Shown: positions 7,405 through 15,307 of the stretch, in pieces
Layout: each line of letters opens with the position of its first letter
Position numbering within the stretch: the first letter of the stretch is position 1
Source of the DNA: an uncultured Flavobacteriaceae bacterium
Lineage (GTDB): Bacteria > Bacteroidota > Bacteroidia > Flavobacteriales > Flavobacteriaceae
Length of the DNA stretch: 56,149 nt
Assembly (NCBI GenBank): GCA_938020445.1
Contig: CALIIC010000001.1
Location: 1-56,149, forward strand
Direction: 5' to 3'
Notes under the pieces: model-generated
What the model saw: the letters and a program-made list of their open reading frames with translations, nothing else
Databases searched by the model: none
Told to the model about the DNA's origin: nothing
Translations under genes and position numbers: made by a program

Positions 7405-10400
7405 ATGCTACATCACTTAAAGTTTCCATCTTTTAGTACTATTAATGGGGTTTCACAAGAAATTTCACTCTCTTATCAATTGTTTGGGAAGGAGTTGCAT
7501 TCGGCACCTATTGTACTGGTCAACCATGCGCTCACGGGAAATTCGAATGTTACGGGTAAAGATGGTTGGTGGTCTGCCTTGATTGGTGACGGTAAGTGTA
7601 TCGATACCAAAAGATATACCATTCTTTCTTTCAATATTCCAGGGAATGGGCACGACAAATTTGTTATTGAAAATTACAAAGATTTCGTAGCTGGCGACAT
7701 CGCCCACCTCTTTTTGTTGGCACTTGAACGATTGGACATTCAAAAGCTGTTCGCTATAATTGGGGGTTCTTTGGGAGGTGGAATTGCTTGGGAGATGGCC
7801 GCCTTGAACCCGAACATCACCGAGCATCTGATTCCTGTGGCCTCCGATTGGAAATCGACGGATTGGCTTATTGCGAATTGCCAGATTCAAGAACAGTTTT
7901 TGGTAAACTCAAAACAACCGGTACACGACGCGCGTATGCATGCAATGCTCTGTTATCGCACGCCGGAATCGTTTAAAGAACGATTCAAACGTAGCACGAA
8001 TGAGGAGTTACAAGTTTTTAATGTAGAAAGTTGGTTGCTGCATCATGGTGAAAAGCTACAGGAGCGTTTTCAATTATCTGCCTATAAGCTTATGAACCAA
8101 TTGTTGAAAACCATAGATGTTGCAAGAGATGGCGATCAGAATTTTGAGCGGTTGCAAAATAGCGACACCAACATTCATATTATTGGGGTCGATTCTGATT
8201 TGTTTTTTACCGCCAAGGAAAATAAGGATACTTTTAAACAACTGGCGCAGGCAAATAGCAATGTGACCTACGGAGAAATTCATTCTTTACATGGGCATGA
8301 TGCATTTTTGATCGAATTTGAGCAAATGCAAAAACTGCTGAACAATGTGTTCAATCAGAATGGTAAGAAAGAGGAAAAAATAAAAGTGTTGAAGTTCGGC
8401 GGCAAATCCCTGAGCAATGGCGAAGGCTTGGGTCGTGTGCTGGATATTGTTGTGTCGAAAGTAAAAAAAGGGGAGAACATTGCGGTCGTTTTGTCTGCCA
8501 GGGAACAGGCGACGGATCAACTTGAAGCAATTTTGGCCAAGGCGGTCAAAGGAGAAGATTACAAAGAGACTTTCGAAGCATTTGAAAGCTATCAACAACA
8601 TACTTTTTCAAATATTAACCTTGGTAAGGAGTTCAAAGCGTTGGCGCAACTTTTTGAAGGCGTCTCCCTTCTGGGAGATTGCAGTGCTAAAATTAAAGAT
8701 GAGGTACTGGCCTATGGCGAGTTGATTTCTGCCAAGCTCATTACAAAATTATTAATTGGGAAGGGCATCAAAGCCGAATTGATCGATTCTAGGGAATTCA
8801 TAAAAACAGATGACAACTACGGCGACGCACAGTTACTTGAACCGTTGTCCAAAGAATTGGCATTACAACGTTTTTCCTTATTAGGAAGTGATGTAATACC
8901 AATAGTTACGGGTTTTATAGCTTCAACGGAACAGGGAGATACAACTACCTTAGGGCGCAATGGCAGTAACTATTCCGCTGCGCTCTTGGCTAATTTTCTG
9001 AACGCCTCGGAGTTACAAAATTATACCCATGTAGATGGTATTTATACCGCGAATCCTGATTTGGTTCACGAGGCGAGACGCCTTTCAAACCTTTCCTATA
9101 CAGAAGCCAACGAGCTAGCCAGTTTTGGGGCTACCATCCTACATGCCAAGACCATTATACCTTTAATAGAGAAGAACATTCCGCTGCGCATACTCAATAC
9201 CTACAACGGAGACAATGAAGGAACTTTGATAAGCGCAAAATCGAGTGAAGAAGGAATCAAGTCACTTTCGGTCATCGAAGATGTTTCAATGATCAATTTG
9301 GAAGGAAGAGGTTTGTTGGGAAAAGTGGGAATTGATGCACGTATTTTTAAAACCTTAGAGATGCACAATATCAGTGTAAGTATCATTTCGCAAGGCTCTT
9401 CAGAACGGGGTATCGGGTTGGTAGTGCCAAGAAAAAGAGCGAGGGATGCAAAAAAAGCGCTGGAAAACGAATTTCGAACGGACTTTAAGACCAACGATAT
9501 AAATGCGATAAAAGTAATTGACGAGGTATCGGTGATTTCAATCATTGGCCAAGATTTAAGTACATTTCATAAGCCGTACAACGCCCTGATAAAAAATCAA
9601 ATAGTCCCTTTGCTTTTTAACAATACGGTGTCTGGAAAGAACGTAAGCCTTGTAGTACGTACAGCCGATTTGAACAAGGCACTCAATGTCATGCACGGTC
9701 AAATATTCGGAATTAGCAAGAAGGTTAATTTGGCAATTTTCGGGCATGGTAATGTTGGCGGAACACTGATCGATCAAATTCTAAAATCGGCGGTCACGAT
9801 TGAAAAAAGAAAGGGTATCGACCTAAACGTTTTTGCAGTGGCGAACTCTAGAAAAGTACTATTGGAAAAAGAGGGCATCAAAAAAAGCTGGAAGGCCGAT
9901 ATAAAAACCAAAGGGCGTTCGTATCGAATTCCCGATATTTTTAGGTTTGCCAAGAAAAATCACCTAGAGAACTTAATTGTGGTCGATAATACGGCCAGCA
10001 ACGATTTTGTGGCCAATTATTTTGAATTCGTCGAACATGGTTTCGATTTGGTTTCTTCCAATAAGATAGCCAACACCCTTGGGTTTGATTATTACCAGCT
10101 GCTACGGGAAGAACTGACGAAAAACCAGAAGCAATACTTGTACGAGACCAATGTTGGTGCGGGTCTTCCCCTGATCGATACGATTAAATTGTTACATCTA
10201 TCGGGTGAAAATATAACCCGTATCAAAGGGGTTTTCTCTGGGTCGTTAAGTTATATTTTCAATACGTTTTCTGAGGTAGATGCACCATTTTCGAGCATCT
10301 TAAAAGGTGCGATGCAAAAAGGCTTTACCGAACCAGATCCTAGGGAAGACCTATCGGGCAATGATGTCGGGAGAAAATTATTGATTTTGGCACGGGAACT

Positions 10401-10794
10401 CGATTTGAGTAATGAGTTCTCGGATATTAATATCCAAAACCTTATTCCGGAGACCTTGCGGAACGAATCGGTTGATTTTTTTCTAAAGAATCTTGATTTG
10501 TTGGATGATACCTTTAATGAAATAAAGAAGAATCAACAAGCGGGTCATGTCTTGCGATATATAGGGGATTTACATGGAAATCTACAAAAAGAAAAAGGGA
10601 AGTTGGATGTAACCTTGGTGTCTGTGCCGAAAGAGAGTGCCTTGGGACAGGTAAAGGGCTCTGATTCCATTATAGAGATTTATACGGAGTCGTATGGGGA
10701 AAACCCTTTGGTAATTCAAGGGGCCGGAGCAGGAGCTGCTGTAACGGCAAGAGGCGTTTTTGGAGATATATTGCGAATTGCCGAGAAAGGGTAG
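7405..10794 (+). CDS. Fused homoserine O-acetyltransferase / aspartate kinase / homoserine dehydrogenase
   Basis: One 1129-residue frame with three enzymes. Residues 1 to about 320 are a MetX-like alpha/beta hydrolase: NHALTGNSNVTG, nucleophile Ser122 in GGSLGGG, probable Asp265 in DSDLFF, and His298 in HGHDAFL. From about 327 comes an aspartate kinase (KVLKFGGKSL, TLGRNGSNYSAALLA) with ACT-like regulatory segments (about 610-770). From about 773 comes a homoserine dehydrogenase (LAIFGHGNVGG, SSNKIANT, NVGAGLPLIDTIK, EPDPREDLSGNDVGRK). The ThrA part matches the usual bifunctional enzyme; the MetX fusion joins the first step of methionine synthesis to homoserine formation. No internal stop or frame change is seen. 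It probably shares the SAM-I-controlled transcript of metY. Confidence 0.93.
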   Translation: MLHHLKFPSFSTINGVSQEISLSYQLFGKELHSAPIVLVNHALTGNSNVTGKDGWWSALIGDGKCIDTKRYTILSFNIPGNGHDKFVIENYKDFVAGDIAHLFLLALERLDIQKLFAIIGGSLGGGIAWEMAALNPNITEHLIPVASDWKSTDWLIANCQIQEQFLVNSKQPVHDARMHAMLCYRTPESFKERFKRSTNEELQVFNVESWLLHHGEKLQERFQLSAYKLMNQLLKTIDVARDGDQNFERLQNSDTNIHIIGVDSDLFFTAKENKDTFKQLAQANSNVTYGEIHSLHGHDAFLIEFEQMQKLLNNVFNQNGKKEEKIKVLKFGGKSLSNGEGLGRVLDIVVSKVKKGENIAVVLSAREQATDQLEAILAKAVKGEDYKETFEAFESYQQHTFSNINLGKEFKALAQLFEGVSLLGDCSAKIKDEVLAYGELISAKLITKLLIGKGIKAELIDSREFIKTDDNYGDAQLLEPLSKELALQRFSLLGSDVIPIVTGFIASTEQGDTTTLGRNGSNYSAALLANFLNASELQNYTHVDGIYTANPDLVHEARRLSNLSYTEANELASFGATILHAKTIIPLIEKNIPLRILNTYNGDNEGTLISAKSSEEGIKSLSVIEDVSMINLEGRGLLGKVGIDARIFKTLEMHNISVSIISQGSSERGIGLVVPRKRARDAKKALENEFRTDFKTNDINAIKVIDEVSVISIIGQDLSTFHKPYNALIKNQIVPLLFNNTVSGKNVSLVVRTADLNKALNVMHGQIFGISKKVNLAIFGHGNVGGTLIDQILKSAVTIEKRKGIDLNVFAVANSRKVLLEKEGIKKSWKADIKTKGRSYRIPDIFRFAKKNHLENLIVVDNTASNDFVANYFEFVEHGFDLVSSNKIANTLGFDYYQLLREELTKNQKQYLYETNVGAGLPLIDTIKLLHLSGENITRIKGVFSGSLSYIFNTFSEVDAPFSSILKGAMQKGFTEPDPREDLSGNDVGRKLLILARELDLSNEFSDINIQNLIPETLRNESVDFFLKNLDLLDDTFNEIKKNQQAGHVLRYIGDLHGNLQKEKGKLDVTLVSVPKESALGQVKGSDSIIEIYTESYGENPLVIQGAGAGAAVTARGVFGDILRIAEKG

Positions 10795-10814
10795 GGAATA
10801 AAAAATAGAATAGT

Positions 10815-11978
10815 TTGGAAAAAAAATTTGAAACAAAGGCCATTAGGACCCAAATAGAACGGAGTCAGTTTTTGGAACATTCGGTACCCATGTATCTCAC
10901 CTCGAGTTTTGTCTTTGAGGATGCAGAAGATATGAGGGCGTCGTTTGCCGAGGAAAAAGAACGAAATATTTATTCGCGTTATTCAAATCCGAATTCTTCT
11001 GAGTTTATTGAGAAGGTATGCCAAATGGAGGGCGCTGAGGATGGCTTTGCCTTTGCCTCGGGGATGGCCGCTGTTTTCTCAACGTTTGCAGCACTTCTAG
11101 AGAGTGGAGATCATATTCTTTCCGCTCGTAGTATTTTCGGTTCAACACACACGCTCCTAACACAGTTTTTACCCAAATGGAATATTGGGCATTCGTATTT
11201 TAAGATCGATGAACTTGAGGAAATTGAGCGATTGATTACCCCAAACACAAAAGTAATCTATGCCGAAACGCCAACCAATCCGGGAGTAGATGTATTAGAT
11301 TTGGAAGCTTTGGGAAAAATAGCAAAGAAGCATCAGTTGATTTTGATCATAGATAACTGTTTTGCATCTCCTTATTTACAGCAACCTATAAAATTTGGAG
11401 CGGACTTGGTCATTCATTCAGGTACTAAATTAATGGATGGTCAAGGAAGGGTATTGGCAGGAATTACGGTGGGTACTAAAGCCTTGATGGATAAAGTATA
11501 TCGCTTTTCAAGGATTACAGGGCCGGCTTTGTCTCCCTTTAATGCTTGGGTGCTTTCGAAAAGTTTGGAAACATTGGGGCTAAGAGTAGATCGCCATTGC
11601 GCGAATGCCCTGAAATTGGCCGAGTTTCTTGAAGGGCATGAAAGTGTAAATTGGGTACGATATCCTTTTTTGAAATCACATCCTAAGTATGAAATAGCAA
11701 AGAGGCAAATGAAATTGGGCGGCTGCGTAGTTGCCTTTGAGGTAGCGGGAGGTATTGCGGCCGGGCGTAAATTCTTTGATGCGATTCAATTGTTATCACT
11801 CTCGGCAAATTTGGGAGATTCTCGGAGTATCGTTACCCACCCTGCATCAACCACGCATAGCAAGTTGTCATTGGAAGAACGGGCAGCAGTGGGCATTACC
11901 GATGGCATGGTGCGTGTTTCGGTAGGTTTGGAACATATAGATGATATTATACAAGATATAGCCCAGGCCTTGAACTAA
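10815..11978 (+). CDS. metZ: Trans-sulfuration PLP enzyme, O-succinylhomoserine sulfhydrylase type
   Basis: 387 residues from a TTG start at 10815, 20 bases after the fusion gene. PLP lysine in DLVIHSGTKLMDGQGRVLAG, with SIFGSTHTL and THPASTTHSKL typical of the Cys/Met metabolism PLP family. Length and motifs fit the MetZ / cystathionine gamma-synthase group and differ from the longer MetY at 6020. Which ester and sulfur donor it uses cannot be read from sequence. Context (same strand, close spacing, no terminator) puts it in the methionine transcript. It could also act as cystathionine gamma-synthase. Confidence 0.85.
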   Translation: MEKKFETKAIRTQIERSQFLEHSVPMYLTSSFVFEDAEDMRASFAEEKERNIYSRYSNPNSSEFIEKVCQMEGAEDGFAFASGMAAVFSTFAALLESGDHILSARSIFGSTHTLLTQFLPKWNIGHSYFKIDELEEIERLITPNTKVIYAETPTNPGVDVLDLEALGKIAKKHQLILIIDNCFASPYLQQPIKFGADLVIHSGTKLMDGQGRVLAGITVGTKALMDKVYRFSRITGPALSPFNAWVLSKSLETLGLRVDRHCANALKLAEFLEGHESVNWVRYPFLKSHPKYEIAKRQMKLGGCVVAFEVAGGIAAGRKFFDAIQLLSLSANLGDSRSIVTHPASTTHSKLSLEERAAVGITDGMVRVSVGLEHIDDIIQDIAQALN

Positions 11979-11981
11979 AAA

Positions 11982-12013
11982 AAGCGCTGTATTCTAAAAA
12001 GAATACAGCGCTT
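11982..12013. terminator. Shared terminator between metZ and the lipocalin-like gene
   Basis: A 13-bp perfect stem AAGCGCTGTATTC / GAATACAGCGCTT with a 6-base loop lies between two convergent genes. The A run before it (11977-11983) gives a U tract for the minus-strand gene; on the plus strand the U tract is weak. Confidence 0.85.
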
Positions 12014-12035
12014 CGAATTTGGTATTTTACCGGTT

Positions 12036-12569
12036 TTAGCGCTCTAAGGTAATCGTGAGCTTTCCAGTAGTGGTGATTTTAGAACTGGCATCGGCCTCTA
12101 CTATTTCGTTATAATCCATTTGTAGGACCAATTTATTTTCTGTAGCCTCTGTTAATTTGGCGCGCGTTTCTTTACCATCGTTCGTCATGATGATTTCCGA
12201 ACCGTCAACCTCCCAAGAGGAAGACTCTAAAGCAGAGTAAGCAGGTGCTTCCTGCGTGTATTCCTGTCCCAACAATGTATAGGTAATTACAATCGTATAA
12301 GATCCATCACTAACAACTGTTTTTGGTTCATCATTGAAAACTACCGTCATGTCATAATCCTTGCCATAGGACGTATAGTCTTGCGTTAATTTCTGTCCTG
12401 ATGTTTCGGTTATGGAGGTGCCTTCTTCAATTTCATAACCCGTAACGTCCCAGGTGCCCAGCAATGATTGTTGTTCTACGGCTACCTCGGGCGTGGTAGC
12501 TTCATCCTTTTCACAGGATACGAACAACGTACCTACGGCCAAGAATAAGATTAGATTTAGTTTTTTCAT
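12036..12569 (-). CDS. Lipocalin-like lipoprotein
   Basis: 177 residues with a lipoprotein signal (MKKLNLILFLAVGTLFVSC, lipobox FVSC, Cys19) followed by an acidic linker. The body starts LLGTWDVTGYEIEEG, which resembles the G-x-W start of lipocalin-like domains of Bacteroidota, and consists of beta-strand-like segments ending in KLTITLER. It is probably anchored in the outer membrane; ligand and role are unknown. It points against its neighbours and interrupts the sulfur block without obvious link to it. Confidence 0.7.
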   Translation of the reverse strand: MKKLNLILFLAVGTLFVSCEKDEATTPEVAVEQQSLLGTWDVTGYEIEEGTSITETSGQKLTQDYTSYGKDYDMTVVFNDEPKTVVSDGSYTIVITYTLLGQEYTQEAPAYSALESSSWEVDGSEIIMTNDGKETRAKLTEATENKLVLQMDYNEIVEADASSKITTTGKLTITLER

Positions 12570-12750
12570 GGTATTTTAAGATTTGGGTGAATTGGTAGAA
12601 CGCGCCGCATTATTTAAAAAGTGTGTTCTTTATTACTTTTTCGATGTAAGGTAAATCTTAGGGGTAGTACGTCGATGATTTTAATTTGATAAACCTCTTG
12701 AGTAGGAGAACAGGTTAAAAACAATGGTTTCAGAACGCCTATTATTTACT

Positions 12751-12758
12751 TATCTTCG
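12751..12758 (+). promoter_or_regulatory. Possible -7 box of the rrf2 gene
   Basis: TATCTTCG matches seven of eight positions of TAnnTTTG and ends four bases before the ATG at 12763. It fits the leaderless arrangement seen at several other genes here, and argues against the upstream ATG at 12724. The 180 bases between this box and the lipoprotein gene show nothing else I can name. Confidence 0.35.
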
Positions 12759-12762
12759 TTAC

Positions 12763-13173
12763 ATGCTCTCGAAAAAAACAAAGTACGGCTTAAAGGCATT
12801 AACGTATCTAGCCTCGCAGCAGGAAAGTACTCCGGTTCAGATTTCGGGTATTGCACAACACGAGAACATATCCCAAAAGTTTCTGGAAAGTATTCTACTA
12901 TCGCTCAGGAAAACAGGGTTTTTAGGATCTAAAAAAGGAAAAGGAGGAGGCTACTACCTTATTAAAGATCCGAAAGATATTTTAATGACCGACGTTATGC
13001 GCGTATTGGAAGGCCCTATAGCAATGGTTCCCTGTGTAAGCCTTAATTTCTATGAAAAATGTGATGACTGTCCAGACGAGGCCGGTTGTTCGGTGCATCG
13101 ATTGATGCTCGAAGTACGCGATAGTGCTTTGGAAGTGTACCGTAGCAGAACACTTGCTGATTTGATTTCCTAA
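12763..13173 (+). CDS. Rrf2 family transcriptional regulator, probable regulator of sulfate assimilation
   Basis: 136 residues from the ATG at 12763 (MLSKKTKYGLKALTYLA, the usual Rrf2 start; an ATG 39 bases upstream would add an atypical tail). The winged-helix domain includes ISQKFLESILLSLRKTGFL and the wing GKGGGYYL. The C-terminal part has four cysteines (C91, C100, C103, C109), which could hold an Fe-S cluster as in IscR-type members. The gene lies directly before the sulfate operon, whose promoter region carries repeated palindromes (13240-13256, 13320-13336), so it is the natural candidate for binding them. That link is inference. Confidence 0.9.
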   Translation: MLSKKTKYGLKALTYLASQQESTPVQISGIAQHENISQKFLESILLSLRKTGFLGSKKGKGGGYYLIKDPKDILMTDVMRVLEGPIAMVPCVSLNFYEKCDDCPDEAGCSVHRLMLEVRDSALEVYRSRTLADLIS

Positions 13174-13239
13174 ACGTATTAAAACAATTTCCTCAATTTC
13201 ACTACACTATTCGTAATCCTATGGGTAGAATATTAATAA

Positions 13240-13256
13240 TCTACTAAATCTATAGG
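13240..13256. promoter_or_regulatory. Putative Rrf2 operator, site 1
   Basis: The 17-mer TCTACTAAATCTATAGG is the upstream copy of the motif CCTAYTAAATMKATAGG, with one mismatch in the left half-site. It lies about 65-80 bases before the predicted transcription start of the sulfate operon. Confidence 0.5.
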
Positions 13257-13306
13257 GTAATACTAAAATTAAAATAATTTTAACGTCCCGGATACTAAAA
13301 TAAGTT

Positions 13307-13314
13307 TATTTTTG
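13307..13314 (+). promoter_or_regulatory. -7 promoter box of the sulfate-assimilation operon
   Basis: TATTTTTG matches TAnnTTTG exactly. Transcription would start near 13320, at the left edge of operator site 2, leaving a leader of about 40 bases before the DUF2061 gene. Confidence 0.6.
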
Positions 13315-13319
13315 TTTAT

Positions 13320-13336
13320 CCTACTAAATAGATAGG
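13320..13336. promoter_or_regulatory. Putative Rrf2 operator, site 2, overlapping the transcription start
   Basis: CCTACTAAATAGATAGG is a near palindrome with CCTA and TAGG ends. It directly follows the -7 box, a position suited to repression. It shares 14 of 17 positions with sites 1 and 3. Confidence 0.55.
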
Positions 13337-13359
13337 GTAATTAGATTAAGCTATTTTAC

Positions 13360-13632
13360 ATGATTATAGACCAACTCGTTTTAGATAAAAAAAAGGCCAA
13401 AGGGAAATACAGATCAGATAAGAACTCTGAACGTCCCATACGCAGCGTCGCCAAAGCTGTAAGCTGGCGAATTATAGGAACCTTGGATACCTTGGTGATA
13501 TCCTATCTCCTTACCGGAGAGGTGGTATTGGCGGCCTCGATCGCCAGTATCGATTTTGTAACGAAAATGATCCTATACTTTTTTCACGAACGCATTTGGA
13601 ACACTATTAACTGGGGAAAACAAAACGCTTAG
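13360..13632 (+). CDS. DUF2061 domain membrane protein
   Basis: 90 residues. A charged N-terminus of about 30 residues precedes the domain: RPIRSVAKAVSWRIIGTLDT, a membrane segment (VISYLLTGEVVLAASIASI) and the ending FFHERIWNTINWG. This is the DUF2061 pattern; function is unknown. It is the first gene of the operon, only two bases before cysH, and stands behind the predicted operator. The placement suggests a role tied to sulfate uptake or reduction at the inner membrane, which is inference. Confidence 0.88.
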   Translation: MIIDQLVLDKKKAKGKYRSDKNSERPIRSVAKAVSWRIIGTLDTLVISYLLTGEVVLAASIASIDFVTKMILYFFHERIWNTINWGKQNA

Positions 13633-13634
13633 GT

Positions 13635-14258
13635 ATGCCATTATTAAATCAACAAATAAAAAATTTGAATTCGCAATTTGCTGATTCCAGTCCGAAAGAG
13701 ATTATTGAATGGGCGATAAAACAGTCTAATAAGGCAGTGGTGACGACCAATTTTCGGCCGTATGAGGTGGCTATTTTGGAAGCGGTTTCCGCTGTAAAAA
13801 ATGATATCCCCGTGGTTTGGTGCGATACGGGCTATAATACGCCGAACACGTATCGCCACGCGGAAGCGCTTACGAACCGCCTGAATTTAAACATTAAGCT
13901 GTATGTGCCTCAACAAACGTCCGCCTATAGAGATGTGGTGATGGGGATCCCCCAGATAGATAGTCCGGAACATGCAGAATTTACCGAACAAGTAAAGCTA
14001 GAACCCTTTCGCAGAGCCATGGCCGAACACAAACCAGATGTATGGTTTACCAACTTGCGAAAAGGGCAGACCGCGTTGCGCGATTCGCTCGATATTTTGA
14101 GCCTATCAAAAGATGGAGTGCTAAAAGTGAGTCCATTTTATCACTGGGATGACACCCAATTAGATGCGTACTTGAACGAAAAAAACCTTCCAAACGAACA
14201 TAAATATTTTGACCCGACAAAGGTATTGGAGAACCGAGAATGTGGTTTGCATACCTAA
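13635..14258 (+). CDS. cysH: Phosphoadenosine phosphosulfate reductase family protein
   Basis: Reduces activated sulfate (PAPS or APS) to sulfite. 207 residues, slightly short for the family. Features: VVWCDTGYNTPNTYRHAE (phosphosulfate site) and the C-terminal active-site Cys in ENRECGLHT. The paired cysteines of the [4Fe-4S] APS reductase type are absent (only two Cys in the protein), so by family rules it should prefer PAPS. No APS kinase gene is seen in the window. It follows DUF2061 by two bases and precedes cysD. Confidence 0.92.
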   Translation: MPLLNQQIKNLNSQFADSSPKEIIEWAIKQSNKAVVTTNFRPYEVAILEAVSAVKNDIPVVWCDTGYNTPNTYRHAEALTNRLNLNIKLYVPQQTSAYRDVVMGIPQIDSPEHAEFTEQVKLEPFRRAMAEHKPDVWFTNLRKGQTALRDSLDILSLSKDGVLKVSPFYHWDDTQLDAYLNEKNLPNEHKYFDPTKVLENRECGLHT

Positions 14259-14333
14259 CCTTCATAAAACAAAGAAATAATACAAGGTTGCGCAGCTTGG
14301 TATAAAAGCTTGACACTTGAACTTGATAGAAGC

Positions 14334-15233
14334 ATGAAAGACACATCACACATTAACCCGTTAGAGAACGAAGCCATTTATATTTTCAGGGAAGTGGCCG
14401 CCCAATTTGAGCGCCCGGTACTCTTGTTTTCTGGAGGCAAAGATTCTATTACCTTGGTCCGTTTGGCTCAAAAAGCTTTTTGGCCAGCCAAAATTCCCTT
14501 TCCCTTAATGCATATAGATACCGGACATAATTTCCCGGAAACGATCGAATTTCGTGACCGTTTGGTCGATGAGCTTGGCTTGGAACTTATTGTTCGAAAT
14601 GTACAGGACTCCATAGATCAAGGAAAAGTCAAAGAAGAATCTGGGCGTTATTCGAGCCGGAATTCCTTACAAACAACCACGCTTTTGGACGCTATCGAAG
14701 AATTTAAGTTTGATGCTTGTATTGGAGGAGCACGGCGCGACGAAGAAAAGGCAAGAGCGAAAGAGCGCATTTTTTCGGTACGGGACGATTTTGGGCAATG
14801 GGATGAAAAAAACCAACGCCCCGAGTTGTTCGATATGCTGAATGGCCAAATTGAATTGGGCCAGAATGTACGGGTTTTTCCGATTTCGAACTGGACAGAG
14901 CTAGATGTCTGGTCTTATATAGAAGCGGAAAAAATTGAAATTCCATCGATATACTTCGCGCATAAGCGAAAGATTTTTTTAAGGGATGGTCTCATTTGGT
15001 CGCATTCTGATTTTGTGTATCAAGAAGAAGATGAGGAAGTATTGGAGCGTATGGTACGCTTTAGAACGGTGGGCGATATGAGCTGTACGGCCGCGGTATT
15101 CTCAGAAGCATCCGATATCGCTTCGGTTGTACAAGAAATTCGCGATTCCACCATTTCGGAACGAGGTGCGCGAATTGATGATAAACGGTCAGAGGCGGCA
15201 ATGGAGAAACGAAAACAACAAGGATATTTCTAA
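14334..15233 (+). CDS. cysD: Sulfate adenylyltransferase subunit 2
   Basis: With CysN it makes APS from sulfate and ATP. 299 residues from the ATG at 14334 (MKDTSHINPLENEAIYIFRE); an in-frame upstream start at 14310 would add eight residues with no support. The PP-loop ATP site is LLFSGGKDSITLVRLAQKAF, followed by FPLMHIDTGHNFPE, IGGARRDEEKARAKERIFS and SNWTELDVWSYIE. The C-terminus ends KRKQQGYF as in other CysD. It stands between cysH and cysN in the operon. Confidence 0.96.
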   Translation: MKDTSHINPLENEAIYIFREVAAQFERPVLLFSGGKDSITLVRLAQKAFWPAKIPFPLMHIDTGHNFPETIEFRDRLVDELGLELIVRNVQDSIDQGKVKEESGRYSSRNSLQTTTLLDAIEEFKFDACIGGARRDEEKARAKERIFSVRDDFGQWDEKNQRPELFDMLNGQIELGQNVRVFPISNWTELDVWSYIEAEKIEIPSIYFAHKRKIFLRDGLIWSHSDFVYQEEDEEVLERMVRFRTVGDMSCTAAVFSEASDIASVVQEIRDSTISERGARIDDKRSEAAMEKRKQQGYF

Positions 15234-15307
15234 CACGCTGGTGAAACCTAGCTTTTAAATTAAAGCAATAGCGGGCTTTTTTTTGAATTAATACAGATTA
15301 CGAAGAA

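Noticed and set aside
7465..7890. 141-codon minus-strand open frame inside the MetX part of the fusion gene
   Set aside because: It lies opposite an intact, well-conserved coding region and has no recognisable domain.
12724..12762. Upstream ATG of the Rrf2 gene
   Set aside because: Would add 13 residues not found in Rrf2 proteins and lies before the -7 box at 12751.
15234..15307. Terminator between cysD and cysN
   Set aside because: A run of eight T is present, but the only stem before it is five A/T-rich base pairs; the operon most likely reads through.
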